A stretch of 64,000 nt of DNA from Liquidambar formosana (Eukaryota; Streptophyta; Magnoliopsida; Saxifragales; Altingiaceae). Positions 1 through 10,643 of this stretch are shown in pieces (position 1 is the stretch's first letter; the number at the start of each line of letters is the position of its first letter). The notes under the pieces were generated by a model. It was not told the DNA's origin. It ran no database searches and saw only the letters and a program-made list of their open reading frames with translations. Where the stretch lies: contig CM077827.1 in assembly GCA_039720395.1 (NCBI GenBank), positions 20,259,117 to 20,323,116 of the forward strand, written 5' to 3'. A program made the translations under genes and the position numbers.

Positions 1-1591
1 GGATGATGACACCGGACAGCTGGCTAGGTAGTCTGCGATGACGCTTCCCTTGATAGACTTCTGATTCACGTACTTGATGTCGAATTCATTGAGGAGAATT
101 GACCATCGAGCAGTTCTGAATGACAATACTGGCCTTTCTACCAGGTACTTCAACGGGTCCATGCGACTTATCAAGAACACTTCGAAGGACATCATGTAGT
201 GCCGGAGTTTCTGCGTTGCCCATACTAGTGCTACACAAGTTTTTTCAATTGCATTGTACTTCACTTCATAGTCTGTCATTTTCTTGCTTAGGTAGTAGAT
301 GGCATTCTCCTTTGTAGACCCTTCGAGATATTGAGCTAACAAAGCTCCCGTCGCGGTTTTGGTGACCGTTAAGTATAACAAAAGCGGTGCACCTTGCCGT
401 GGGGGAACTAAGATTAGAGGATTGCTCAAGTATCTCTTAATGGTCTCAAAGGCCTCTTGGCATTCTTCGTTCCATACTTTTGGCACACCTTTCTTAAGCA
501 ATTTGAAGATTGGTTCACAAACCATGGTCAAGTTGGCAATGAATCGGCTTATGTATTGAACTCTTCCCAGAAAACCCCGGATCTGCTTCTCAGTGCTAGG
601 CGGCTCCATCTCCACAATAGCTTTTATCTTCCCTAGGTCCACTTCGATACCTCTCTGAGTGATCATAAACCCCAATAACTTGCCTGCAGTGACACCAAAA
701 GCGCACTTCTGTGGGTTGAGACGAAGATTGTACTTTTTTGCTCGCTCTAGGAATTTCTCTAGTGCCTTGAAATGCCCTTCTCTATCCACGGACTTCACGA
801 TCATATCATCGACATAAACCTCTACTTCCTTATGGATCATATCATGCAATAAGGTCGTAGCTGCTCTTTGGTAAGTAGCCCCAGCGTTTCTTAAGCCAAA
901 AGGCATTACCTTGTAACAGTACGTTCCCCATTGCGTGATAAAGGCTGTTTTCTCCATGTCTTGAGGCGCCATCTTTATCTGGTTATACCCGGAGAATCCG
1001 TCCATGAAGGAGAGGAGTGCATGTCCCACTGTACTATCCACCAACACGTCGATATGGGGTAAAGGAAAGTCATCCTTAGGGCTCGCGGCGTTGAGATCTC
1101 GGAAATCGACACACATCCTCACTTTCCCATCTTTTTTAGGCACAGGCACTATATTCGACAACCATTCGGGGTACTCCACAACTTGGAGGAAACCCGCGTC
1201 TAGTTGTTTAGTTACCTCTTCTTTTACTTTTAGAGCCCATTCTGGTTTTAATCTTCTGAGTTTCTGCTTTACCGGCTTCTTTAGAGAATTAGTGGGGATA
1301 TAGTGTTGCACAATATCGGGGTCGATGCCAGGCATGTCTTCATAAGACCATGCAAAAGCCATAATGCTGGCTTTCAAGAGGGAGATCATCTTTTCTTTTT
1401 CAACGGGGGAGAGGGTTTTCCCAATTTTAACTATTCTTGGCAATTCATTCGTTCCTAAGTTGATTGATTCCAATTCATCCATATTAGGTTCGGTGACGCC
1501 CCTTTTCCTTTGCTCAACGAGCTCCGGGGGGACATCGTTCCTAGGATCTATATCCATGCCATAAATATCCATAGAGGAGAGAAAAGAGACA
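1..1591 (-). CDS. Ty3/gypsy pol: reverse transcriptase, 3' exon, partial
   Basis: Copies element RNA into DNA. The minus-strand frame is open from 1591 to the left edge (530 codons, truncated by the window). It begins with a spliced-exon boundary at 1591; the first ATG is at 1572-1570. Recognisable reverse transcriptase blocks follow in order: the FRDLNAASPKDDFPLP block, SFMDGFSGYNQI, the TAFITQWGTYCYKVMPFGL block, and the catalytic YVDD at 816-805. Near the left edge the SVIADYLASCPV stretch marks the junction to RNase H, which lies outside. No stop or frameshift is seen in this exon, unlike the upstream gag-pro part. Identification as reverse transcriptase is certain; placement in the Tat lineage rests on the LTR, the primer site and the intron. 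Confidence 0.93.
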
Positions 1592-1762
1592 CTGCATATA
1601 TAGAGAAAGAAAGCACACTTTATTGACTAGGAATAATGGGAATGACACACAAAAGAAAGAAGGAAAACAAACAAATCTGTATCAATACTATGACTCCACA
1701 AAGTGAGTAAAGTAGATACATTTTATTGAATTAGGGAAATATTACTAAACTAAGACACCTAC
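1592..1762 (-). other. Putative intron between protease and reverse transcriptase
   Basis: On the minus strand a donor GTAGGT starts at 1762 and an acceptor TATATATGCAG, preceded by a pyrimidine tract, ends at 1592. The 171-bp interval is AT-rich and full of stops; the upstream frame stops within the donor (TAG at 1761-1759). Two bases of a codon precede the donor and 19 bases lie between the acceptor and the reverse transcriptase ATG, so splicing joins the two frames exactly. An intron at this place is a known feature of Ogre elements. Splicing itself is inferred. Confidence 0.75.
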
Positions 1763-2921
1763 AAGCTGCTATCAGGTAGGCCAAGGTCTTCTTCTTCATG
1801 GATCTCCGCAATGACACCACATTCAAGGTACCAATTCAGGAATGGCACGGTAGCATGGCTAATGGATGAACCCTGGAGTTCTTCAATGGTCGAGTCTTCC
1901 ACGGTGAGGATCATATCTTGGAACATTTCAGTCATAGCCCCCGCATCAAGGTTCTCTGCCCAGTCTTCTTCTTTCAAGCTTCCATATAGATCTTGGATAG
2001 AGTGGTACTAACTTGTCAAACTTTGAGGATTCGGCCCTTCTGTGAAGTATCTATCACCAAAACTTTTATCTGCCACGGCTGGGTCGGAACTTGGATCAAA
2101 AGTATATGGGATGTACTGCTTTATAGAAGAGTAATGGCGCGATGATTCATTCAGCTCTTTCTCAATGCATTGGACATAATCAAACCCAGATAGCGGTATC
2201 GCTGCTGATTCAGGTTGTATCTCACATATAGGCACACCTGCGAGTTTCAATTCATAGTCCCCTTGAAGTGTTACTATGGCTCCTTCATAAGGAAACTTCA
2301 CCTTTTGATGGAGTGAAGATGGTACAGCCCCAGCAGGATGGATCCAAGGTCGGCCCAACAACAAGTTGAAACATGACGGCACATCCAACACTTGGAATTC
2401 CACCCTAAATTCAGTGGGTCCCATGATAAGAGGCAAAGTAACTACCCCTATTACTTCCCGGCGGGTGTTGTCATAAGCTCTTACGGTCTGCCCGGATGGC
2501 GTGAAATCAGTGGGTCCCAAACCCAAAACAGTGGCAGTTCGGAGAGGACATACATTCAGTGCGGACCCATTGTCGATAAGAACGGTGGGAACCCTCTTCC
2601 CCATAGTGTCAACGGTCACATAGAGAGCTTAAGAATGGCTCAGCCCGCTTTTAGGTAGGTCTACATCGGTGAACACGATGGTTGAGTTCTTGGGAGTTGG
2701 ATTCACCAAATGTACCAATCCCTCGGGGGATGTGTCAACAGGCACTTGTATCTGATTCAACCGTTTCAACACGGTCTGTCTGTGCTTATGCGAGGCCATG
2801 AGCAAGCCCCAAATAGTAATGTTGGCATTGGTCTTCTTCAGCTGCCTAAGCACTTCATCCTCTTCTTCTTGCAAGCTAGGACGCCTCTGCCCTTCCAAAT
2901 CTTCCAACGGATTTTTAGATT
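1763..2921 (-). pseudogene. Retroelement protease segment (retropepsin-like), broken
   Basis: Aspartic protease that would mature the gag-pol polyprotein. A linker reads from about 2920 (KNPLEDLEG..., then ITIWGLLMASHKHRQTVLKR). The protease core follows at 2619-2008 with the active-site block VLIDNGSALNVCP, where Asp-Asn-Gly-Ser replaces the usual DTG/DSG as is typical of this lineage, then FNLLLGRPWIH near the flap region. Below it a further acidic stretch runs to the intron donor at 1762. Two in-frame stops interrupt it: TAA at 2631-2629, just before the protease core, and TAG at 2010-2008, just after it. The second lies in a GTTAGT context that could instead be an alternative donor, so only the first is clearly a mutation. 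Confidence 0.85.
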
Positions 2922-4812
2922 CTAGGTGGGGGGCTTGAAATGACGACCCCCTCTGGTTATATGGTCCAACTCATCATCGCTAGCCCATATGTCATGGACT
3001 TCCTCGGAGTCATTCATCAAGTCATCCCATTCTATCATGTCGATGCTCTCCATCTCTGTCGGCAAGTCATCCCAGCCTGAAGGGACTATCGGCTCATCTG
3101 ATATCGGACTTGGGCTTGAGTACAGCACATAGTAATCATATTTCCCCGACGCTTCACCTAATAGGCCAACCTGAGGATCCCCTGCTTCATATCTTTCTTT
3201 CAGCTCTTGTTGGATAGATTTCTTTGGCAACAACAAAACCTTTTGGTCAATGAGGTCTTGGATGATCTTCTTTAGTATAGAACAAGCCTCGGTGTCATGG
3301 CCGGGTGCACGATGGTATTGGCAATATTGGTGAGGGGTTGATGGTCTTGGCTTTGGTGGAAGTGGCATGATAAGGCTGTTATTGCGGCAAATGGTGAAGA
3401 GACGGGTTAAGGTCATGGGGAGCGGAGTGTATTGTCTTATGGGATGGCGAGGGCGAGAGGATTCAACCCCAATGGCATTTATGGTGTTAGGTGGGGGTGT
3501 GTTGTTGTGTGATGGGAGAGGATTACGGGTGACATTTGGACGGGTTGGTGGTGAAATGACTTGCTTGTCAATGAGGTCTTGGACTTGGTGGCGAAGGCGA
3601 ATACAGCGATTGGTGGCATGGCCTTTGGATTGGTGGTACTTGCAGTACTCATTCTCATTGTAGCTCTTGGGTAAGGGATTTGGTGGAGGTCTTGGGTCGA
3701 GTGGCTTCAATAGGTCACGACTTATGAGCTTTTCAAAGACTCTTTCGAGTGGCATGAATAGGTCAGTGAATTGGCGAGGTGGGTTGACATCATTGAAAGA
3801 AAAGGGTTGGATTGGTTGAGTTATGGTGTTGACCTCGGCATTGTTTTTCCCAGTAAAGTTTGTCTTGCGACTCCTCACTTCCTCAGTCTTGATTGTCCCA
3901 TCATTGATAGCATCTTCAACCTGCGTGCCAGCCCCAATGAGAGCTTTGAAATTTGGGAAATAGTGGGCAAATAGGTGCTTGTGATACACGGGCAGCAGGT
4001 TCTTAACCACTAACTGAATTTGGTCCTCCTCATTCGGCCTATCCGTCATTCTCGACGCCTTTTGTCTCCACCTTGTAATGTAAGCGGAGAAAGTTTCATG
4101 AGCCCCTTGCTTGGTAGTTTCTAGGTCCCTTCGAGTAACGTCCACCTCTGTGTTATACTTGTAGTGCTCTGAAAACTCATTGCATATGTCTTCCCAAGTC
4201 CGGGTTCTATTCTCATCCAATGATAAGAACCATTTCAAAGCAGAAGTGGCCAAGGTTTCATAGAACATTTGAGCTAAAAGCTCGTCAGTAGCCCCTCGAG
4301 GGTGCATAGCTCGCACGTACATCTTCAAATGAGTCTTAGGGCAACCCATCCCATCGAACTTTTCTAACTCCGGCATCTTGAATTGTAGTGGAATACGAGC
4401 CGTTGGAAACAGGGATAGAGTCCGCACATCGACCATGTCATCAGCCCTGCGAATCCCTTTTATGGTTCTCTCCAAAGCTTCTACCTTGCTAGCTAACACG
4501 GAATCACTGCTAGTACCTTTCCCCTTGGCTTCCCCTTCTAGGTTGGTGACCTCAGGTTTCGAGCTACTTTCCCCCCTTTGTCTTGGTGTTCTCATTGGAT
4601 TGAGGTCCCTCTTCGGTGCCAGCCCCATGAGGTATACCCGAGGAATGGGCCTTAGAGCCATTTTGTTCAAGATCCGCCATCTTCTGTTGGTTCTCTTGAG
4701 CCATTTTCAATGCGGTATCGGATGTCTCGGCGGTATGGTCAAGCTTGGCCATGATGGCTTTCAGGCAAGCCTCAAGGTCAAAGTGCCCCTCACTAGTTCT
4801 TTCGTCGGCCAT
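2922..4812 (-). pseudogene. Retrotransposon gag, two frameshifts
   Basis: Nucleocapsid/capsid precursor that packages element RNA in cytoplasmic particles. The likely start is ATG at 4812-4810 (MADERTSEGHFDLEACLKA), giving a coiled-coil-like N-terminus. The frame shifts within the six-base C/G run at about 4571-4576, since the first frame stops right there and the second carries the capsid core (FDGMGCPKTHLKMYVRAM, AHETFSAYITRWRQKA). Two zinc knuckles of the form C-x2-H-x4-H-x4-C follow, near 3660-3610 and 3335-3290, each followed by a QDLID repeat. The C-terminus is acidic. A second shift lies in the six-base run at 2928-2933, after which protease coding resumes in another frame. The homopolymer sites leave open sequencing error rather than decay. 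Confidence 0.88.
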
Positions 4813-5667
4813 GTCTGTCTGATGGGTAGACTCAACACTCACTAGACGCCCTTGTGGATTGCGGATCCAAGCCAGCACGTCTATGGATAGAAAAGTTTTA
4901 ACCTTTAGCCTAAGGATCTGTCCTAAACTTCCATATTTTCCTTAATGAATTCGGTCTCTACACCATGTTCAATTAATTCATTCCTTTTATCCAATTACCT
5001 TTACAGGGGTCATGGATTAAGGGTATGTTTTAAAGAATAGGGCATAGAGTCCTTTAATTAGGTTTAATTAATCCCCTAGGACTAGCACATCACAAACATA
5101 GCTTTACATCCTATTTCCTTAATTTATTCCTCCTAACCCATGGCCTTAACGAAGGCTAGGGTTTAAAGGTCTATATTAAGGGCATAAGATATAAAGCCTC
5201 ACACCACAAACACGGCATAGCATCATTACAAACAATTGTGGGTGCATAAAGGTGAGACCGTAGTGTCCTACAAGTCTGTCTATATGGACTAATGATAAGG
5301 GTAGGCTAGGGTCCTTCACTTGCTTGAGCAATCCTTATACCTAACCACATGTGGCATCAGGAACGCCGCGTGGGTCCAGCAGTACGTGATTAACTCATTT
5401 AATATACCCAAGGGCAAGCCCAAGGGTACTAGGCAAGAGAGGTTGATAGCTTTCGCCCCAACACATGGAATCAGGAAAACCAAGGTTGAGACTAGGCCGA
5501 TCGTTGGCAAGGATACATCGAGGGACATCGATCCTAACATGCAAGAGTTTGCGCACACAATGCAATAAATGAAAGCACACAATCAAGCGGATGCAATGTG
5601 ATTGATTTTAATTAAACATAAGAAATTAACCTAGCCCATTTAAACTTTATAGAGTCTAGCCCACAAA
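4813..5667 (-). other. 5' leader of the minus-strand retrotransposon
   Basis: About 850 bp between the primer-binding site and the gag start. It is AT-rich, and short frames on both strands overlap each other and match nothing recognised. No extra ORF1 is present. It probably holds the packaging signal, but none can be pointed out. Confidence 0.6.
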
Positions 5668-5685
5668 TCCCCAGTGGAGTCGCCA
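5668..5685 (-). other. Primer-binding site, tRNA-Arg type
   Basis: The minus strand reads TGGCGACTCCACTGGGGA three bases inside the LTR end (5689). This sequence is the primer site commonly seen in Ogre-type Tat elements, where it pairs with the 3' end of a tRNA-Arg. Its place next to the LTR fixes the element's orientation and the LTR boundary. Confidence 0.85.
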
Positions 5686-7697
5686 AACTGTGAACCCCGG
5701 AAATTGGGCCCACAAGGGATTGAAAGAAAATGGGTTTGAAAAAGAAAAAGGAAAGGAGTCGCCACCTTATTTTTTAAAGGAAACAAGGAAAACCCTAAAA
5801 ATAGTTTGTTTTAGGAAAACAATTTGAATGACTCCATAAAAAAGGAAAGGCAAAAACCAATCTTTTGAAAACCAAAGAAATCGGGGATTCGGAGGCTAAG
5901 TTATGACATGGGAAGGTTCTAGGCAAAGCCTATAGGCACCCATGTCACCCTTTCGGTCTCTCAGTTCATTTGGGCTAAATCAAGATCTTTCCATACAAAA
6001 ATCAGCAAGTATATCATCACAAGAATTGCATGCATATCATATATTTCATTCATCCATCCATGCATAATAAGCGCATAAAAACAGAAAAAGAAAAAGAAGA
6101 AAACAAAACAAAAATAAACCTAGGATGCTTGGATCCTAGAACGGACTTGAGCCTCACGAAGAGCGCCTACGTACCATGCAACGAAATACATGGATCAAAG
6201 TCCACGTAGTTCGATTAGAATTAGGGTTAAAACCTAATATAAACCTATGGTTAAAACCCTAGGTTTCCTTATTTGATCAAGAGAGTTGAATTTGATAGAA
6301 AGTTTGATTTTAGAAAGAACTCCATAAAATGGAAACTTTAATAAAAACCAGAATTTTATTTATGAAGGAAACCTTTGATTAAACCATAGACTTGTATTAA
6401 AAATTAACCCTAGATAGGGAGAAGAGAATGAGTTAAGAAGAAAGGTGAATTGGGGCACCTTCACACCCACTTACCTGAGCGCAATTAGCTCCAAGCATTA
6501 GCTATTTCAGACCTAAGCAGCCCTATTTGCCATAGGACAAATACCACACCTATTTGCACCCTTACAAGTGCTCAAAACCATGCGAAAACACTAACATGCA
6601 AATCTGGACAGAATAGTATTATGGCCTAAAATCATCCACTAAGCATGCCAATAGCAAAAACAGCGAACAATAATAAGTCCTAACATATTCCTAGAACCAT
6701 ATCATGCATAAAAACCCTAAAACATACTAACATGCATGCAAAACTATCATATTTACTCCATATGAAAAACATATACAGCAAACACGAAGAAAAACCAATA
6801 AAAAAGTCTACTTTATCATGCTATATGAAAACAAACACGAAACAATGACTCTAAAACCCTAAACTCACAAATATGCTTAAAAACATACAAAACATACTTT
6901 AATCATGCTAAAACCAAACTAAACAGAAATTAAATCATGCATATTAACTAACTAAAGCAATATAACATGATGAAAATCCTAACTCTAACATGCAATGGCA
7001 CTAATCCTAGCACAAGGACAAACAGGAGCACAAGAATCATAACTATGCATTGAAACATAAAGGACAGCCCTAAAGCATGCTAAACAGTAGATAAACAATA
7101 GATATTCCATGTATATTAACTAGCTAGAGTGTTAATACATGATAAAAAGGCTACCTTTAACATGCAATAAGCCTAACCCATATGAAAACCTAGTTTAAGC
7201 TTGAATAGAGAAGGAGAATACCTTATTCTCTCTCAAACACTCAAGTATTAATGCATAAAGTGGCTCCCCTTGTGTTTGTAATTGTTCGTGGCTCCTCAGG
7301 TCTTTAGAGTGAATCAAACCAACACGAATCCTCCTCTTTGTCAAAGTGGTATCACAGCAAAGAGATCAAAACTCAACTCAACTTTGAAAAGAAATAGAAA
7401 ACAAAAAGAGAACAAGAGAAAAGAAAAGTGATTTTCGTCACTTTGCAGCAGCAGCAACTTCAATCGCGTTTTTGGGTATGAAAACGTTGGATTTGGACAA
7501 AGCTTGTGAAATACAAAGTTGTAGAGAATTGAATTATCTTTCTAACAAGACCAATTTCATCAAATTCTGACTTCGGATGAAAAAGTTATGATTAAAATAC
7601 GACTGCTGGTTTTCAGAAAATCTGCTGCTGAATTATGACGAATTTCACTCCCTCCAAACCCTCTTCTCCTCTCTCTTGTTTAAAGACATTAAGAGAG

Positions 7698-7708
7698 TAT
7701 TTATAGCT
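7698..7708 (-). promoter_or_regulatory. TATA box of the 5689-8498 LTR
   Basis: Minus-strand AGCTATAAATAC, followed about 20-60 bases downstream by CT- and AG-rich leader sequence. Position and context fit the U3/R border of the LTR. Confidence 0.6.
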
Positions 7709-7844
7709 GAAATCTGGAGTTTCCCTTTCCTTCCTGGACTAGGTTTCCTTGGAGAATAATCAAAAGGTATTTTATAATGATAAAAGACTTCTAATCTGAA
7801 TAGGAAAAGGAAATTGTCTTTTATAAAAATTGGGAGACTGACCG

Positions 7845-7908
7845 CTAACACGCATGCACATGTATCGTATGTGCGTACATACACTCATTACATACGTACA
7901 CGTGTTAG
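7845..7908 (-). promoter_or_regulatory. Palindromic module in LTR U3 (TACGTA type)
   Basis: The outer arms CTAACACG (7845-7852) and CGTGTTAG (7901-7908) are perfect inverted repeats. Between them lie overlapping short palindromes built from GTAC, CATG and TACGTA. It sits about 140 bp upstream of the TATA box, where other LTRs here carry a GC-rich four-stem module. A related copy is at 36292-36356. Confidence 0.6.
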
Positions 7909-8500
7909 TGTCATGATAAAAATGGCTAATTTAATAAAATAATTTTCTTTTCATTTTAACCAAAAATCTCATGCTGTGATTCGCACTAATTCTTCAAGGA
8001 TAATCCGTAAATAACCACACTAAACTCATCATCAGGCCATATCAAAATTGAACTTCATGAAACACTTTTGAGGGTAAAATGATGACTAATGAAAGTCAAT
8101 TTGAAAAGATTTGATTGGTAATTGTGAGTCAATTAGAGCTAACCCAAGGAAGGGTCAATTAACCAACTTGAACTACATCGAGCCATTTTAATCCCGAGCC
8201 ATTGACTTACCAAATTGAACCTAGAAATACCTCTTATGCATCCATATGAACTCCAATTGACAATTTGGAGATCATTCCAAGGTCAAATGAAAAGTTTGGG
8301 ACTTAAAAGACGATTATGCCCCTCAAGTCACAAAAGCTCTTATTATCCCTCAAGATCAACTCCAATTTGAACCAAAATTCATATCCATTGTCCTTGTGAC
8401 TCTAGAAAACTAATGCAAGTGACTAGACTCAAAAACAAAACAAAAACATGCATGAAATGATGAGCCCTAGTAAGGTGGTGCAAAAATGGGGTGTGACACT

Positions 8501-8940
8501 GCCCTGTGTCGTCATCAACCTAATTCAATGATGAGTTCCCCGACGAAGATATCCTGGAGATCAAGAAGAAGGTTTGGAAAGTCTACTTTAACAGAGCTGC
8601 AAACAGAAGAGGTTATGGCATAGGAGTGCTACTAGTCTCGCCCAAGGAAGCCTTCACGCCTTTAGCAGTCAAATTGGGGTTCGAAGCCACCAACAACATA
8701 GCAGAGTATAAGGCCTGCATCCTAGCATTGGAAGCTGCGTTAGAGTTGGGGATAAAAAACTAAAGGTGTTCGAAGATTCAGCATTGATCATCTGTCAGAT
8801 AAAAGGGGAGTGGAAGACTCGTGATGAGAAGCTGTTGCCCTATCATGCCTATTTGGAAGCACTGACCAAAGAGTTCGCGAAGATCGAGTTCAATTACTTG
8901 TCGAGAAACAAGAATCAGTTTGCTGATGCCTTAGCGACTC
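8501..8940 (+). pseudogene. Retroelement RNase H, broken
   Basis: Degrades the RNA strand of the RNA/DNA hybrid during reverse transcription. The frame begins right at the foreign LTR boundary (CPVSSS..FNDEFPDEDILEI). The usual Y-F-D-G motif reads YFNRA (near 8580): the first catalytic Asp is Asn and the Gly is Arg, both explained by G-to-A changes. GYGIGVLLVSP, NNIAEYKACILALEAA and, after a break, DSALIICQIKGEWKTRD follow, ending near DALATLASM. One base is missing from the A run before 8761, which produces a TAA at 8761-8763; coding resumes in the next frame at about 8764. A TAA just downstream of the insertion junction (near 8523) also lies in frame. Confidence 0.85.
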
Positions 8941-10304
8941 TAGCTTCAATGGTGGAGATACCAGAAGGAGGAAGCGTGAAACCGCTCGTGATCGAATGCA
9001 GAGAAAAACCTGTTTATTGCTGTTCCATTCGAGAAGGAGGGGTAACAGATAACCACCCTTGGTTTTATGACATAAGAAGGCTCATCGAGGAAGGAGAATA
9101 TCCGAAGGAAGCATCTCGCGTGGATAGGCGAACACTGAGAAGATTGGCAAGCCATTATGTGGTATGCGGAGGAAAACTGTATCGGAGATCTTACAATGGA
9201 ATCCAGTTGCTGTGTGTCACGGAGGAAGAAGCCAGAAAACTCATCGAAGAAATCCATGAAGGAGTGGGAGCTCCGCATATGAATGGATACATGTTGGCTA
9301 AGAAGATCATGAGACTAGGGTATTACTGGTCTACAATGGAAAGGGATTGTTATGCCCACGTCAAGAAGTGCCACAAGTGTCAGCTCTTCACCAACGGACA
9401 ACACTTGCCTTCCATGCCCTTAACAAGCATGTCAACTCCATGGCCGTTCGCAGTGTGGGGAATAGATATCATCGGGCAGATCAAGCCGAAGGCATCCAAT
9501 GGTCATGAATACATTTTGGTAGCCATCGATTACTTTACCAAATGGGTGGAAGCAGCTTCCTTCAAAGTTTTGAATGCTAAAAAGGTGGCGCAGTTCATAC
9601 AGATCAACATCATCTACCGATATGGGGTACCGCATGAGGTCATTTCAGATAACGGTCAGCATTTCCAGAAGGAGACCAAAGAACTCTTGCAGAAGTACAA
9701 GATCGTTCATCACTTGTCATCCCCGTATCGTCCATAGATAAACGGCGCAGTGGAAGCCGCCAACAAAAACATCAAGAGGATATTACAGAAAACGGCTGAC
9801 ACATACACTGATTGGCATGAGAAACTACCATTGGCATTATGGGGGTACAGAACGTCAGTCAGATCGTCAACAGAGGCTACGCCATATGCACTAGTGTATG
9901 GGATGGAGGCTGTTCTGCCAGTGGAATTAGAAGTTCCTTCATTAAGGGTTGCAGTGAAAAGTCAGCTAGCAGAGGTGGACTGGATCAAAAGTCGTTATGA
10001 TGAGTTGGCATTACTAGATGAAAGGCGATTGAGGGCTCTCTACCATGTGCAAGGGTACCAGAGAAGAGTCGCAAGGGCGTTCAACAAACATGTCAAAGAC
10101 AGAGGCTTGAAGAAAGGGGATTTAGTGTTGAAAGAGATTCGAGCTCCAATTTTCGATCCACGAGGAAAGTTCAAACCAAGTTGGGGTGGACCGTACGTCA
10201 TCAAGGAGATATTGCCAGCAGGGGCTGTTCGACTTATGGATTTAGACGGGATCGAGTTCGCTCGTCCTACCAATTTGGACCAATTAAAGAAGTATTATGT
10301 ATAG
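8941..10304 (+). pseudogene. Retroelement integrase, one in-frame stop
   Basis: Inserts element cDNA into the genome. The zinc-binding HHCC region (HEGVGAPHMNGY... KCHKCQ) lies near 9250-9380. The catalytic core shows the first Asp in WGIDIIG (near 9465), the second Asp in VISDNGQHF (near 9645) and the Glu in AVEAANKNIKR (9753-9755). A TAG at 9735-9737 sits between the second Asp and the Glu, where a CAG (Gln) codon would be expected, so one transition explains it. After the stop the frame is open to 10304, covering LPLALWGYRTS, GMEAVLPVELEVPS and a C-terminal domain ending KFKPSWGGPYVIKEIL... LKKYYV. No chromodomain is seen, as expected for the Tat lineage. Confidence 0.92.
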
Positions 10305-10643
10305 AGCCTGCTAGGTTGAAAACCTGTAAGGGCGGCCTAGGCAAAAGTTAAGGCATTTGAACTACGAGGACCTGATTCCCCAAAAAAGAAGAAAAAAGAA
10401 ATAAAAAGAAAAAAAAAAGAAGAAAAAAGAAAAAAGAGAAAAAAGAAAAGAAAAAGAAAACGGGGATACGTAGGCAGCCCATAAAGTTACATTGGGTGCG
10501 GTCCAAACAGCACAATCACAGAAAAATCTCAAAAGTAGATTATTATTGGCAATTCATTTGAAACTAATTGTTTGACATAACAATTTATTGATGTTAAGTA
10601 AAAGAACTATCGACATGCCATAGATATTCTATTCTTCGAGTCT
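10305..10643 (+). other. Short 3' untranslated stretch after integrase
   Basis: No coding potential. A purine-rich AAAAAGAAGAAAA run fills about 10380-10460 and is followed by GGGGATACGTAGGCAGCC, a phrase similar to one inside the LTRs (GGTACGTAGGCGCTC). It ends at the convergent antisense gene. Confidence 0.5.

Larger units (their letters stand above)
1..8498 (-). mobile_element. Tat-lineage (Ogre/Retand-like) Ty3/gypsy retrotransposon, 5' part
   Basis: Seen: reading the minus strand from 8498 leftward, a 2.8-kb LTR, a primer-binding site, a leader of about 0.85 kb, gag, protease, a small intron and reverse transcriptase follow in the order of a Ty3/gypsy element; RNase H, integrase and the 3' LTR lie beyond the left edge. 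Known: the tRNA-Arg-type primer site and an intron between protease and reverse transcriptase are hallmarks of Ogre-type Tat elements. No extra ORF1 upstream of gag is visible, unlike legume Ogre. The copy has two single-base frameshifts in C/G runs and two in-frame stops in gag-pro, while the visible reverse transcriptase frame is open. It appears to have inserted into the plus-strand element that resumes at 8499. Confidence 0.88.
5689..8498 (-). repeat. 5' LTR of the minus-strand Tat-type element
   Basis: On the minus strand the repeat starts TGTCACACCCC at 8498 and ends GGTTCACA at 5689, with TG...CA ends (2810 bp). The same start and end recur in the plus-strand LTRs at 17360 and 61477, and blocks inside match them, for example the run around GGGGCATAATCGTCTTTTA and the block containing CTGTCCAGATT. 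The U3 part holds a 64-bp palindromic module (7845-7908) and a TATA box at 7708-7698. The R/U5 part is AT-rich with weak internal repeats. The sequence is clearly diverged from the LTR at 17360, so the two are not the pair of one element. Confidence 0.88.

Noticed and set aside
4378..4845. 155-codon plus-strand frame
   Set aside because: Shadow of gag on the other strand, which has clear capsid and zinc-knuckle motifs.
5316..5586. Overlapping small frames in the leader as an Ogre-type ORF1
   Set aside because: Short, in conflicting frames on both strands, no recognisable motif.
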